A DNA stretch of 64,000 nt from Arthrobacter globiformis (GTDB taxonomy: Bacteria; Actinomycetota; Actinomycetes; Actinomycetales; Micrococcaceae), in contig NZ_JAUSZX010000001.1 of NCBI RefSeq assembly GCF_030818015.1, forward strand, positions 992,001 to 1,056,000, read 5' to 3'. The notes beneath the pieces were generated by a model. That model saw only the letters and a list, made by a program, of their open reading frames with translations. It did no database searches and had not been told where the DNA came from. The translations under genes were made by a program, and so were the position numbers. Within the stretch, counting starts at the first letter, position 1. Each line of letters opens with the position of its first letter. Positions 35,160 to 43,666 of this stretch are shown piece by piece.

Positions 35160-35899
35160 GCGGAGCCTAAGCTCACTGGCGGCAGGGGCCGGAGCCGCCG
35201 TGTACGGCCTGGGCAGCAACGCTGCCGCTGCCGGCGGAACTGCCGCCGGGGCCCAAGGCGGGTTGGCGCAGGGTGGGATGCAGGGAGGCTTGAGTCAGGG
35301 CGGCACGCAGGGTGGCCTGCCACAGGACGGCGGGTCGATGGGGGCCCGGGCGGCATGCAGGCCCCGGGCAGCGGAACCGTGCCCGGCCAAGGGGGCGACT
35401 TCGCGCCCAACGGGCTCGGCAGCATGGGCAGCGGCGTCTCGGCGGCGGTCCATTCGGAGTACGTCGTCGAGGAGAACGGGCAGTACGTCACCAAAGTGGC
35501 GCAGCTTGGCACTGTTCCCACCGTTTCCTCCGATTCGATCACGGTGAAGAGTTCCGACGGCTTCACGCGCACCTACACACTCAGCGGCGAAACGGTGGTG
35601 AGCAATCTGCTGCAGAGGCGGCAGCAGTCAGCGACCGGCGACCTGACGGTAGCTGACATCGTTTCCGGAGCCACTGTCCGATTGTGGCCGGCAAGGATGG
35701 CTCGGCGTTTGCAGCCGAGAACGTGCAGGTGAGCGGGACCACTACGCAGTCAGGCGGATCGAGCGGAACCACGCAATCAGGAGGAACCAGCGGCTCGAGT
35801 CAGTCCAGCTATCCATGCGGGAAGGCGCAGCGCCCAGTCGAATCGGGCGCTGCGGCCGCCGTTCTGACGGATTTGACCCCAGCCGCCACCTGCGCTTGA
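35160..35899 (+). pseudogene. Decayed exported-protein gene, two frameshifts
   Basis: Three frames read as one protein. Frame one gives AAVYGLGSNAAAAGG and then Gly/Gln repeats (AQGGLAQGGMQGGLSQGGTQ). Near 35337 it moves to a second frame with GGMQAPGSGTVPGQGGDF, EYVVEENGQYVTKVAQLGTV and SDSITVKSSDGFTRTYTLSG. Near 35683 it moves to a third, VAGKDGSAFAAENVQVSG, followed by a Ser/Gly/Thr tail. The middle resembles the short beta-rich DUF5666-like domains of exported proteins. No start codon or signal peptide remains on the 5' side. It diverges from the response regulator gene. The function is presumed lost; a sequencing problem is less likely because two separate shifts and a missing start would all have to be errors. 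Confidence 0.65.
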
Positions 35900-36408
35900 G
35901 CAAAAAACCTATGTCCCGCCTGCGTCATAGCTGGACAATCGGCGTATCGCGCCTGCGGGTTTCCGGCATTTCATATGTCATTGAATATTCAGCGCATATT
36001 TCTGGAAAAATCGAAGAACATTCTGTAGGGGCTGCTTTCCGACCGTCCGTTCAGGAAAATAAATCAGAAAAATGGCCGGCTGCAAAACTGTGATTTACCA
36101 CACAAACAGGCCATTTGTCTCAGCATGCGGACGGTTCCGTCCATTGTTACTTGCAAGTTCTCATTGTTACGTTGCACACTTTCAAATGTGAACAAGAACT
36201 CAACAGCACCTGCAGCCGCAGAATATTGGTCCAGCACACCCGCTGCTGCCGACATGCGCTGTTGTCGAATGCACGCCTAACTTTCACCACCCCACGAAGT
36301 TTTTAGGCATTCGCCCCCAGCCCAGCGTAGGGCGCCCTCCCCAGAATCATTGCGGGGACCCAAGCATTCGAGCCGCGATGACGGCCATTCACATTGAGGT
36401 AAGCATTC
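35900..36408. other. AT-richer intergenic region upstream of the winged-helix gene
   Basis: About 500 bases, clearly less GC-rich than the surroundings between 35930 and 36290. No credible reading frame or structured RNA was recognised. It probably contains the promoter and a long leader for the gene at 36409, which itself has a weak SD (ATTGAGGTAAGCATTC). Confidence 0.5.
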
Positions 36409-37284
36409 ATGTCAGTTGCATCCGGATACGTCCACATCTCAGTCCGTAACGCCAACAAGGCAGGTCAGGCGCAGGGACTGCGCCAAGGATTCGGCGCCCG
36501 TCCCGCCTTCGCCCCGGCAGGCCAGGCCAATACCGTTCCCGCGGCCCCGGGTTACGCACCGCAGGGCTACAACCCGAATTCGTACGGCCAGTTGCGCGCC
36601 GTGCAGGCTGACGAAGCCGCGCCGCTGACCGCGCCCACGCCTCTGGTGGCCCCGGCTGCCTCCGCCCCGGTCCGCCCCGTGCCTAACGAAAACGTCGCCC
36701 GCGGGTTCGTCCTGTACATGGGCATTGACGAGGAAACCGCGGCTGCCGCCGGAACCTCGATCGCCAAGCTTGCCCAGGAGATCCGGGCCTACGCACAGTC
36801 GCTGGTTACCGGTGCCGAGAGCTACGCCGCCGTCGCTGTCGCGCCGGCCAGCGCGCCTGGTTCGGCGCTCGACGTGGTCCGTTCCACCTTTGGTGACCCC
36901 ACCGTCAATGCCCGGCAGCGCACCGAGACGGCCCGCGTGCAGCCGGCCCAGGATGCCCGTCCCTCCGGTGTCCTGATCGACCTCGCCCGCCGCGAGGTGC
37001 ACCTCGACGGCGAGTCCCTGAACCTGACGTTCAAGGAATTCGAACTGCTCAACTACCTCGTGGAGAACGGCACCCGCACCGTGGGCCGCGACGAACTGCT
37101 CGAGGGCCTGTGGCGCAACGCCGAAGAAGTGCCGAACGAGCGCACCATCGACGTTCACATCCGCCGCCTCCGTTCCAAGCTCGGCCGTCTCGCCAACACC
37201 GTGCGCACAGTCCGCGGCCAGGGCTACCGCTTCTACGAGCACCCGGAGGTCGTTGTCTGGGCCGCTCCGGAGTACTCGATCTAG
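36409..37284 (+). CDS. Receiver-less winged-helix regulator (OmpR-type DNA-binding domain)
   Basis: 291 residues. The N-terminal 90 residues are Ala/Pro/Gln-rich and likely disordered (GYAPQGYNPNSYGQ). A small helical segment follows (FVLYMGIDEETAAAAGTSIA). The C-terminal 100 residues are a complete OmpR/PhoB winged helix: LDGESLNLTFKEFELLNYLV, TVGRDELLEGLWRN, RTIDVHIRRLRSKLG and TVRGQGYRFYE. There is no receiver domain and no transmembrane helix, so it is neither a normal response regulator nor ToxR-like. The signal input is unknown. The upstream non-coding region is unusually long for this genome. Confidence 0.85.
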   Translation: MSVASGYVHISVRNANKAGQAQGLRQGFGARPAFAPAGQANTVPAAPGYAPQGYNPNSYGQLRAVQADEAAPLTAPTPLVAPAASAPVRPVPNENVARGFVLYMGIDEETAAAAGTSIAKLAQEIRAYAQSLVTGAESYAAVAVAPASAPGSALDVVRSTFGDPTVNARQRTETARVQPAQDARPSGVLIDLARREVHLDGESLNLTFKEFELLNYLVENGTRTVGRDELLEGLWRNAEEVPNERTIDVHIRRLRSKLGRLANTVRTVRGQGYRFYEHPEVVVWAAPEYSI

Positions 37285-37345
37285 TCCCCTCCGCTCGAAT
37301 GCGGCCTCCGCGGCCGGTTTAGGTCGCTGGCGTTAGGCTTGGGCC

Positions 37346-37873
37346 ATGAGTGCGCACCATAAGAAGCGGTTGGTCCTTATGCGCCATGCCAAGGCCGACT
37401 GGCCGGGCGGGGTGGCGGACCACGAGCGTCCACTGGAGGAACGCGGCCACCGCGAGGCTCCGCTTGCCGGCAAATGGCTGCTCAAGCACAACATCGTCCC
37501 GGATTTCATCCTGTGCTCGAGTTCCCTGCGGACACGGCAGACATGCACGTGGGTGTGCAGTGAACTCGGTGAGAAGGCCCCGACGCCGAAACTAGAGGAC
37601 GGCCTCTACGGCGCCTCCGCGCTTAGCATGCTTGCGGTCATCAACCACGTGCCAGACACCGTGACCACGCTGATGGTGATCTCCCACATGCCCGGCGTGC
37701 AGGACCTGGCCATGCACCTGGCGTCGCGGGATTCCAACCACGACGCCTATATGGATGCCGCCACGCGCTTTCCCACGAGCGGCCTGACCGTGCTGGAGAC
37801 GGAGAAGCCCTGGGCCGAACTGGATGGCCAGGACGCCAAGCTCACGCACTTCAAGGTCCCGCGCGCACACTAG
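37346..37873 (+). CDS. SixA-like histidine phosphatase
   Basis: 175 residues of the histidine phosphatase superfamily. The catalytic RHG-type motif is LVLMRHAKADW, the second conserved Arg lies in SSSLRTRQT, and the C-terminal catalytic His in VISHMPGVQDL. SixA proteins remove phosphate from phosphohistidine or from small substrates. Residues 36-38 (REA) and the length fit the SixA subgroup rather than phosphoglycerate mutase. It appears monocistronic and converges on the membrane-protein gene. Confidence 0.88.
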   Translation: MSAHHKKRLVLMRHAKADWPGGVADHERPLEERGHREAPLAGKWLLKHNIVPDFILCSSSLRTRQTCTWVCSELGEKAPTPKLEDGLYGASALSMLAVINHVPDTVTTLMVISHMPGVQDLAMHLASRDSNHDAYMDAATRFPTSGLTVLETEKPWAELDGQDAKLTHFKVPRAH

Positions 37874-37968
37874 CCGGGACGAGTAGGCTTGTCGCCCGTC
37901 CGGCGGGCCGGGCTGGCAGACGTTTCAATATCGTCCGCTGACCGGCGGCGGACTGCGTGTTGCCGGGC

Positions 37969-38676
37969 TCAGCGGCGGGGCGTGCTTCCGTCCGATGTCC
38001 CGGTGCTGTTCGTACGCGTGCCGGAAGGGCGTGGCGCGGCAGGCCTTTGTGCGCCTGTCCGCTGGGCTGGCTTTTGCTGGCCTGTTCGCTGGGCGGATTG
38101 CCGGGCGCCTGCGGGAAGCCTCGCTGCAGGACGGGCCGGTGCTTGGGGCGCCCGGGCGGTGGACGCGGGCGCCGGCCTTTTGGTGGTGCGGGCCGGGTTG
38201 GTGCTCCGGGACTTGGCCAGGTCAGCAGGCCGGGCTGTGCCGGTGGCTCGCGTGAGCTCCTCGTGCCGCAGCCGCCGGCGGGACGGCCAGACCGCGGCGC
38301 AGAACAACACCAGCAGGGTCAGGCATCCCGAGGCCGCGGCCAGGTAGAAGTAGATGTCCGAATCCCGTGTGGTCACGGCCTGGCCCAGGGCTGCTGCGTC
38401 CTGGTTGAAGGCCAGCCCCCACATGCGCAGGAAGGCTATGCTGCAGCCGATAAACAGGCTGGTTCCGGCGCCGCCCGCCAACAGGGCAAGGTAGCGGTGC
38501 CGGGCAAACGCTTCCGCCACGGACGCCACATAGCCCACGGCCAGGGCGCCCAGGAAGGCGACCAGTGCGGCCTCTTCCAGCGTGACGGCCGTCAGCACCA
38601 GCAGGCCTGCCGCTGCGGCAAACGCACCGATCGCTGTCTTTCCGCTGTTACCCATGTGGCGCATGGGACTAATCAT
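37969..38676 (-). CDS. Four-helix membrane protein with basic Ala/Pro/Arg tail
   Basis: 235 residues: four predicted membrane helices in the first 130 (AIGAFAAAAGLLVLTAVTL, AALVAFLGALAVGYVASV, YLALLAGGAGTSLFIGCSIA quoted in parts, and YLAAASGCLTLLVLFCAAVW), then a 100-residue positively charged tail (KRPAPASTARAPQAPARPAA). The family is not recognised; similar proteins seem to occur after TetR genes in Arthrobacter. Its start overlaps the TetR stop by 4 bp (ATGA), so it is translated with the YhgE operon and is its last gene. Confidence 0.7.
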   Translation of the reverse strand: MISPMRHMGNSGKTAIGAFAAAAGLLVLTAVTLEEAALVAFLGALAVGYVASVAEAFARHRYLALLAGGAGTSLFIGCSIAFLRMWGLAFNQDAAALGQAVTTRDSDIYFYLAAASGCLTLLVLFCAAVWPSRRRLRHEELTRATGTARPADLAKSRSTNPARTTKRPAPASTARAPQAPARPAARLPAGARQSAQRTGQQKPAQRTGAQRPAAPRPSGTRTNSTGTSDGSTPRR

Positions 38677-39323
38677 CCCCGAGGATCGGCTCCCTTCAGC
38701 ACGTAGCCGCGCATGATTGTCATGATGGCTGCAACGCTTTGGTCACGGCTGCGTTCCGGGTTGTACGTCTGGCGGTCCAGGCCCACCACAAAGCAGGCGC
38801 CAAACACGGCCGCTTCCAGGCTTCCCCGGGAGATAGTGGCGTCCACCGGGTACTGCGCGGCAACACCTTCGATTGCCGTGCCGATCACCTGCAGCAGCCG
38901 GGTCCGGAGCTCTGCGAAGGTGTCCTGCCATTCGCTCGGGGTGCGCCACTGTTCGCCCACCCACAGCCTGGCGAAGGAGGGATACTCGGCCATGAAGTCC
39001 ATGGCCTGGCCGATCATCGCCTCCATGCCGGCCAGCGGGTCCGCCGTCCCGCCCTTCACGCTGAGCAGCCTGGCCTCGAGGATGTCCACACCGTGCCGCA
39101 ACAGCTGGGCAATCAGGTCAGACTTGCTGCCGAAGTTGTAGTAGACGGTCCCCTTGGACACGCCGGCCGCGGCGGCGATCTCGTCCACCGTCACCCCTGA
39201 CGCGCCGCGTTCCCCGATCAGGTCCATGGATGCCTCGAACAGTTTCTGCTTCGTGGCGTTGGTCCGGCCGGGGCGGAGCCTCCTCGGTGCAACGGGTTCC
39301 TGGTCCGCCTCCAGCATGCTCAT
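38673..39323 (-). CDS. TetR-family regulator of the YhgE operon
   Basis: 216 residues. The N-terminal helix-turn-helix reads ASGVTVDEIAAAAGVSKGTV then YYNFGSKSDLI, standard for TetR. The C-terminal ligand domain has FMAEYPSFARLWVGEQWRTP. It overlaps the YhgE gene and the next gene by 4 bp each. The perfect palindrome at 42052-42071 upstream of the first gene is the likely operator, giving autoregulation of the operon. The inducer is unknown; YhgE/Pip systems respond to membrane-active compounds in some bacteria. Confidence 0.92.
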   Translation of the reverse strand: MSMLEADQEPVAPRRLRPGRTNATKQKLFEASMDLIGERGASGVTVDEIAAAAGVSKGTVYYNFGSKSDLIAQLLRHGVDILEARLLSVKGGTADPLAGMEAMIGQAMDFMAEYPSFARLWVGEQWRTPSEWQDTFAELRTRLLQVIGTAIEGVAAQYPVDATISRGSLEAAVFGACFVVGLDRQTYNPERSRDQSVAAIMTIMRGYVLKGADPRG

Positions 39324-41356
39324 ACGGCGATCTCCGGTTTCAGGGTCTTAAGGGTCCAGAACTTGTTGCTGCGGACGGCCAGCGTCGAAAGGGCTATCCC
39401 CAGCAAAGTGTAGCCAAACAGCCCCGCCACGGTGGCCGGGATCAGGGACAGGTCTGCGCCGTAGACCAGGTGCCGCATGCCATCCACCACGTAACCCATG
39501 GGCAGGACCCGGTGGACGGCGTGCAGCGGCTCCGGTGTGGTCTGCCACGGGAAAGTGCCGCCGGAAGAGACCAGTTGCAGCACGAGTAGGATGAGCACCA
39601 AGAGCTTCCCCGGCGAACCGAGCAGCGCCACCACGCCCTGGATGATGGCGCTGAACGCCATGGCGGCTGCCAGCAGGAACAGCCACATCAGCCACGGATG
39701 GGCAGGATGCAGTCCAAGGCCCACGTTGACGACGACCGTGAGCAGGCTTGCCTGCACGGCAGACACTGCCAGGAACGGAAGCCAGCCGCCGACGGCGATC
39801 TTCCAGGCCGGCGCGTTGGAGGCCAGGGCGCGCTGGGTTATGGGCCGCATGGCCTGGACCAGCATGAAGATGCCGATCCACAGGGCCAGGGTCATGAAGA
39901 AGGGGGCGAGTCCTGCACCGTAGGAGCCTGCCTTTGCCTGCGAGACGTTGTTGACGGCCACGGGGTCGGACATCACGGTCGAGAGGCTGCTCTTCTGCGA
40001 GTCGTCGGGGTGGGGGACCTTGCCGGCGCCCCGGGACAGCCCGTCAGCTAGTTTCCCAGCACCGGCCGCGGCGGTGCCGGCTCCGCTCTCCAGCTGCGCC
40101 GCACCGTCGTCGAGCTTTTGGGCGCCGGCCGAGAGAGCGGCGGTACCGTCCACCGCCGTCTGCTCACCGGACGCGAGCGTCGATGCGCCGGCAGCCAGCC
40201 GGTCCGCCCCGGCGGACGCGGTCGAGATGCCGCCGGTCAAGGCGGGTGCCGCGGCAGCCAGGCGCGCAGCGCCGGCACTGACGGCAGCTGATCCGTCCGC
40301 AAGCTGCTGGATCTGCGCGGCGTCTGCCTGGATCTTCACCTTGGCATCGCTGACCGGGCCGGAGGCAGCCGCGGAATCAACTTCCGCGAGCACCCTGTCC
40401 GCCTGTTCCTGGGTCAGGACACCGGCGGCCACCAGCTTGTTGTTGGACTCCTGCAGCCGGCCGCGGAGACCGTTTTCAGCTGTCTCGAGCTGCCCGACGG
40501 CGTCCTGCACCTTGCTGTTCAGCGCCGCGTTTCCTGCCGCAACCTGCGCGGCACCGTCAGCGAGGCGCTGCGAGTCCGCTGGAAGCCCGGCCGTTCTGTC
40601 CCGCAGCTCCGCCAGACCTCCGCTCAGCTGTCCCGCGCCGGCCGAAAGCTCGTTTGCCCCGTCACGGAGCCTGACCTGGCCGTTGTGAAGGTCGGCGGCC
40701 CCGGTTTCCAGCTTCCCGGTTCCCTCATGCAGGATGACCGTGCCGTCGTGAAGGTGGGTGACGCCGTCGGCCAGCTGGGCGGCAGCGTCGGCCGCCTTCA
40801 CCATCTGGGTGTGGATGGTGCCGAACCCGGTAAGGAGCTGGTTGGCCGTCTCCGCGCCGACCTCCTTGGCCACCGACGCATGCACGGCCGTGGTCAGCTT
40901 GTCCACGATGGTGCTCAACAGGTAGTTGTTGGCGTCGTTGGTGGTGACGTTGAGCATGGCCTGGGTGGCCGAATCGAAGCTGCCGGGCGAGGCGAGGTTG
41001 GCGGAGAAGTCCTTGGGGATCTTGAGCGCAAAGGCGTACTTTCCGTCGCTGACGCCCTGGTCCGCCTCCGCGGCGGTCGGGACCGTCTGCCAGTTGAACA
41101 CGTGCCCCTCGAGGAGGCTGTCCGCCACGTTCTGCCCGGCTTCCAGCCGCATTCCATTGCCGGTGGCCGCCCCGGCGTCCTCCACCACGAGCGCAGCGTC
41201 GATCCGGTCGAGGTTGCCGTACGGATTCCAGTTGGCATATAGGTACACCGCGCCGTAGAGCAGCGGAACCAGGGTGAGGGCCAGAATGGTCAGCTTGGGC
41301 AGCAGCCCGCCGGTCATGCGCTTGAGTTCGGAGCGCGCCAGCCGCAAAACAGTCAC
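39320..41356 (-). CDS. YhgE/Pip-family ABC-2-like membrane protein
   Basis: 678 residues. One N-terminal helix (LTILALTLVPLLYGAVYLYA) is followed by a large extracellular region up to about residue 480 and five C-terminal helices (FFMTLALWIGIFMLVQAMRP to the end). The extracellular part is built of repeated LxxGAxxL units (LADGVTHLHDGT, LSAGAGQLSGGL, LAAGASTLASGE), forming a long helical stalk. This is the YhgE/Pip architecture, shared with phage infection protein and the EsaA component of type VII secretion. It would act with the adjacent ATPase-like protein, but that partner looks catalytically dead. It overlaps the genes on both sides by 4 bp. Confidence 0.92.
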   Translation of the reverse strand: MTVLRLARSELKRMTGGLLPKLTILALTLVPLLYGAVYLYANWNPYGNLDRIDAALVVEDAGAATGNGMRLEAGQNVADSLLEGHVFNWQTVPTAAEADQGVSDGKYAFALKIPKDFSANLASPGSFDSATQAMLNVTTNDANNYLLSTIVDKLTTAVHASVAKEVGAETANQLLTGFGTIHTQMVKAADAAAQLADGVTHLHDGTVILHEGTGKLETGAADLHNGQVRLRDGANELSAGAGQLSGGLAELRDRTAGLPADSQRLADGAAQVAAGNAALNSKVQDAVGQLETAENGLRGRLQESNNKLVAAGVLTQEQADRVLAEVDSAAASGPVSDAKVKIQADAAQIQQLADGSAAVSAGAARLAAAAPALTGGISTASAGADRLAAGASTLASGEQTAVDGTAALSAGAQKLDDGAAQLESGAGTAAAGAGKLADGLSRGAGKVPHPDDSQKSSLSTVMSDPVAVNNVSQAKAGSYGAGLAPFFMTLALWIGIFMLVQAMRPITQRALASNAPAWKIAVGGWLPFLAVSAVQASLLTVVVNVGLGLHPAHPWLMWLFLLAAAMAFSAIIQGVVALLGSPGKLLVLILLVLQLVSSGGTFPWQTTPEPLHAVHRVLPMGYVVDGMRHLVYGADLSLIPATVAGLFGYTLLGIALSTLAVRSNKFWTLKTLKPEIAV

Positions 41357-42012
41357 TTGGCCCCCTCAGCCGTCAGGCTGGAGTTGCGGCGGTCCGCGTT
41401 GCCGATCGCTGCGGACGGTCCGGTCCAGAGGTCCGGGAGGGCAGTAACGGTTGCCACGACGGCGAGGGGCCGGCCGCCGTCGTACGCCAGTTTGCTGAGC
41501 CGCGGCAGCCATTCGGCGGGGTCGGCGCCGTGCCGGTCAGGGGAGTCCACGACGAGGAGGTCCGTGCCGGGGTTGGCGAGGGCCAGCGCCGTGAGGAGCT
41601 CGGTGCGGCGGGCCGGCGGCAGTTGTTCCGTCCACATGCCGGCGACATCCTCGAAGCGGTTGACCTTCAGCCACGGCTTGCTGAGCAGGGCGCCACGGTA
41701 ACGGCGGGGAACCAGGGCCAGATCCTCCGTGACGAGATCCGCGACGCTCAGGTGCTGTTCGGGTTCGTTGACGCCGGGGGAGTCCACCAGGGCGCTGGCG
41801 CGCCGCAGCGGCATGATCCCGGCCGTGCCGTCCCAGCCGACAGTGCCGCCGTCGGGTTTCATCCGCCCACTGAGGACAAGGGCGAGGGCCGTCCGCTGGT
41901 CCTGTCGGTCGCCGGTCACCAGCAGCAGTTCGCCGCGGGCTACCTGCAGGGAAGTCGGTGGCAGGAGGTCGAGCCGCCGGCCTTTCACGCTGAGCTGTCG
42001 TGCGCAGAGCAA
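41353..42012 (-). CDS. Degenerate ABC ATPase-like protein paired with YhgE
   Basis: 219 residues from a TTG start (GAAAGG six bases upstream). The ABC ATPase fold is recognisable in order: Walker A region LLVTGDRQDQRTALALVLSG followed by GRMKPDGGTVGWDG, signature region LPPARRTELLTALALA, Walker B region TDLLVVDSPD. All three catalytic elements are changed: the GKS/T of Walker A is QRT, LSGGQ is LPPAR, and the Glu after Walker B is Ser. ATP hydrolysis is therefore unlikely. It is the first gene of the operon, 40 bp downstream of the palindromic operator, and overlaps the YhgE gene by 4 bp. It may be a structural partner or sensor. Confidence 0.8.
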   Translation of the reverse strand: MLCARQLSVKGRRLDLLPPTSLQVARGELLLVTGDRQDQRTALALVLSGRMKPDGGTVGWDGTAGIMPLRRASALVDSPGVNEPEQHLSVADLVTEDLALVPRRYRGALLSKPWLKVNRFEDVAGMWTEQLPPARRTELLTALALANPGTDLLVVDSPDRHGADPAEWLPRLSKLAYDGGRPLAVVATVTALPDLWTGPSAAIGNADRRNSSLTAEGAK

Positions 42013-42051
42013 AGGGAGCCTTTCGCAGAAGTTGTCTGCTCCAAGGCTAAC

Positions 42052-42071
42052 TGAACTGACTAGTCAGTTCA
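42052..42071. promoter_or_regulatory. Perfect palindromic operator of the YhgE/TetR operon
   Basis: TGAACTGACTAGTCAGTTCA is a perfect 20-bp palindrome centred between 42061 and 42062, about 40 bp upstream of the first gene of the operon. Its size and symmetry fit TetR dimer pairs. The operon's own TetR (38673-39323) is the likely binder. Confidence 0.85.
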
Positions 42072-42079
42072 AATAACAG

Positions 42080-43537
42080 TCAGAGGCCGTACTTTTCCAG
42101 CAGCCGCAGCCAGACTTCGCTGATGGTTGGATAGGAGGGCACTGCGTGCCAGAGCCGGTCCAGCGGAACCTCCCCGACGACGGCGATCGTCGCGGCATGC
42201 AGGAGTTCGGCGACGTCCGGCCCGGCGAACGTTGCGCCGAGGAGCACCTTGCGGTCCTCATCCACCACGAGCTGCGCCCAGCCCTCATAGTTCCTGGCAT
42301 GCAGGGAGGAGCCCGCCACGGCGATGGGCAGCTCCACCGACGACGCGTTGTAGCCATCCTTGCGGGCCTGCTCCAGCGACCTGCCGACGTTGGCCAGCTC
42401 AGGGTCGGTAAACACCACGTTGGGAATGGCATGTTCGTCAGCCGTCTGCGCATACGGGCTCCACGGCTCGGGTTCCCCGCGAAGCTCGCCCTTTGCCCGG
42501 GCTGCAATGGCTGCGCCAGTGGCCCGGGCCTCGTACTTGCCCTGGTGCGTCAGCAGTACTTTGCCGGCTGCGTCGCCCACCGCGTACAGCCATGGACCGT
42601 CGTCGTTGCCCGCCGCTTCCGCCACCAGGCCGGTCGAGTCCGTGCGGATGGCCAGGGGCTTGCCGTCGCTGGCGAACAGCCCCACGCTCTCTAGCCCGAG
42701 CCCTTCCAATGCGGGCCGCCGGCCGGTGGACACCAGCAGCTTGTCCACCGTGACGGTGTCGCCGCCGTCGAACGTGAGCGACAGGGAGCCGTCGGAATTC
42801 CTGTGGACGCTGCGGGTCTTGGTGTCGAGCCGGAGCTCCACTCCGTCGGCCCGCAGGCCTGCGGCCACCAGTTCAGCGGCCTCAGCGGGGAAGTTGCGCA
42901 GCAGCCCGCTGCGAGCCACCAGCGTGACCGTGGACCCGAGGCGGGCAAAGGCCTGGGCAAGCTCCGTCCCGGCGACGCCGCCGCCTAGCACGCCAAGCCG
43001 CTCGGGGACCTCCTTTGCCGAGGTCGCCTCCCGCGTGCCCCAGTACTCAACCTCGGACAGCCCCTCGACGGGCGGCTGGTTGGGCGTGGAGCCGTTGGCA
43101 AGTACGACGGCGTGACGCGCCGTAAGTGCGTAGTCGGCACCGTCCAGCCCGGCTACTCCTACTGACCGCTCGCCGGTGATCCGTGCCCGGCCGCGGATCA
43201 GTTCGATGCCTGCGCCGTCCACCCATTCCACCTGGCTGGCATCCTGCCAGTGGGAGGTGAAGGAGTCGCGCCCCTTGAGGACCGCGGCCGCGTCGAGCGT
43301 ACCGGTCACGGCTTCGCTGGCGCCGGGAACTGCCTGGGCCCCGTGCAGTGCGGTGCCCGGGCGCAGCAACGCCTTGGACGGCATGCAGGCCCAGTAGGAG
43401 CACTCGCCGCCCACCAATTCGGCTTCCACGAGGACCGCCGTCAGGCCTCCCTGCACCACCCGGTCTGCGGCATTTTCGCCTGCCGCGCCGGCGCCGATCA
43501 CAATGACATCGAATTCCCGTTCAACAAGACGTGGCAT
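42080..43537 (-). CDS. Pyridine nucleotide-disulfide oxidoreductase-like flavoprotein
   Basis: 485 residues. FAD-binding VIVIGAGAAGENAADRV at the N-terminus, the redox disulfide in GGECSYWACMPSKALLRP, NAD(P)-binding RLGVLGGGVAGTELAQAF, the second FAD motif LYAVGDAAGKVLLTHQG and a dimerisation domain. This is the mercuric reductase/dihydrolipoamide dehydrogenase fold. The C-terminal catalytic His-Glu pair, usually HPTxxE, is here YPTISE, with Tyr for His, so the normal dithiol chemistry may be altered. It runs in the same direction as the YhgE operon, which begins 68 bp downstream of its stop codon; the TetR palindrome lies between the two. The substrate is unknown. Confidence 0.88.
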   Translation of the reverse strand: MPRLVEREFDVIVIGAGAAGENAADRVVQGGLTAVLVEAELVGGECSYWACMPSKALLRPGTALHGAQAVPGASEAVTGTLDAAAVLKGRDSFTSHWQDASQVEWVDGAGIELIRGRARITGERSVGVAGLDGADYALTARHAVVLANGSTPNQPPVEGLSEVEYWGTREATSAKEVPERLGVLGGGVAGTELAQAFARLGSTVTLVARSGLLRNFPAEAAELVAAGLRADGVELRLDTKTRSVHRNSDGSLSLTFDGGDTVTVDKLLVSTGRRPALEGLGLESVGLFASDGKPLAIRTDSTGLVAEAAGNDDGPWLYAVGDAAGKVLLTHQGKYEARATGAAIAARAKGELRGEPEPWSPYAQTADEHAIPNVVFTDPELANVGRSLEQARKDGYNASSVELPIAVAGSSLHARNYEGWAQLVVDEDRKVLLGATFAGPDVAELLHAATIAVVGEVPLDRLWHAVPSYPTISEVWLRLLEKYGL

Positions 43538-43666
43538 GGCCTCAGACTACGCCCCCGCCTGACGCGGATTCCGGCAGGCGCAGCCGTAACAATGGACCGG
43601 CCGTTCCGGGGACGTGGGACATCCGCTACGGTGAGGAAAAGTACGGACAGTGCAAAGGAGCCCTCC

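Noticed and set aside
36115..36306. Short ORF in the AT-rich leader of the winged-helix gene
   Set aside because: No SD, and a Cys/His-rich composition unlike any neighbouring protein; treated as chance.
40000..40700. Repetitive DNA in the YhgE gene as a CRISPR or satellite
   Set aside because: The repetition is at protein level (LxxGAxxL heptad-like units) and fits the family's stalk; no regular spacer or direct repeat is seen.
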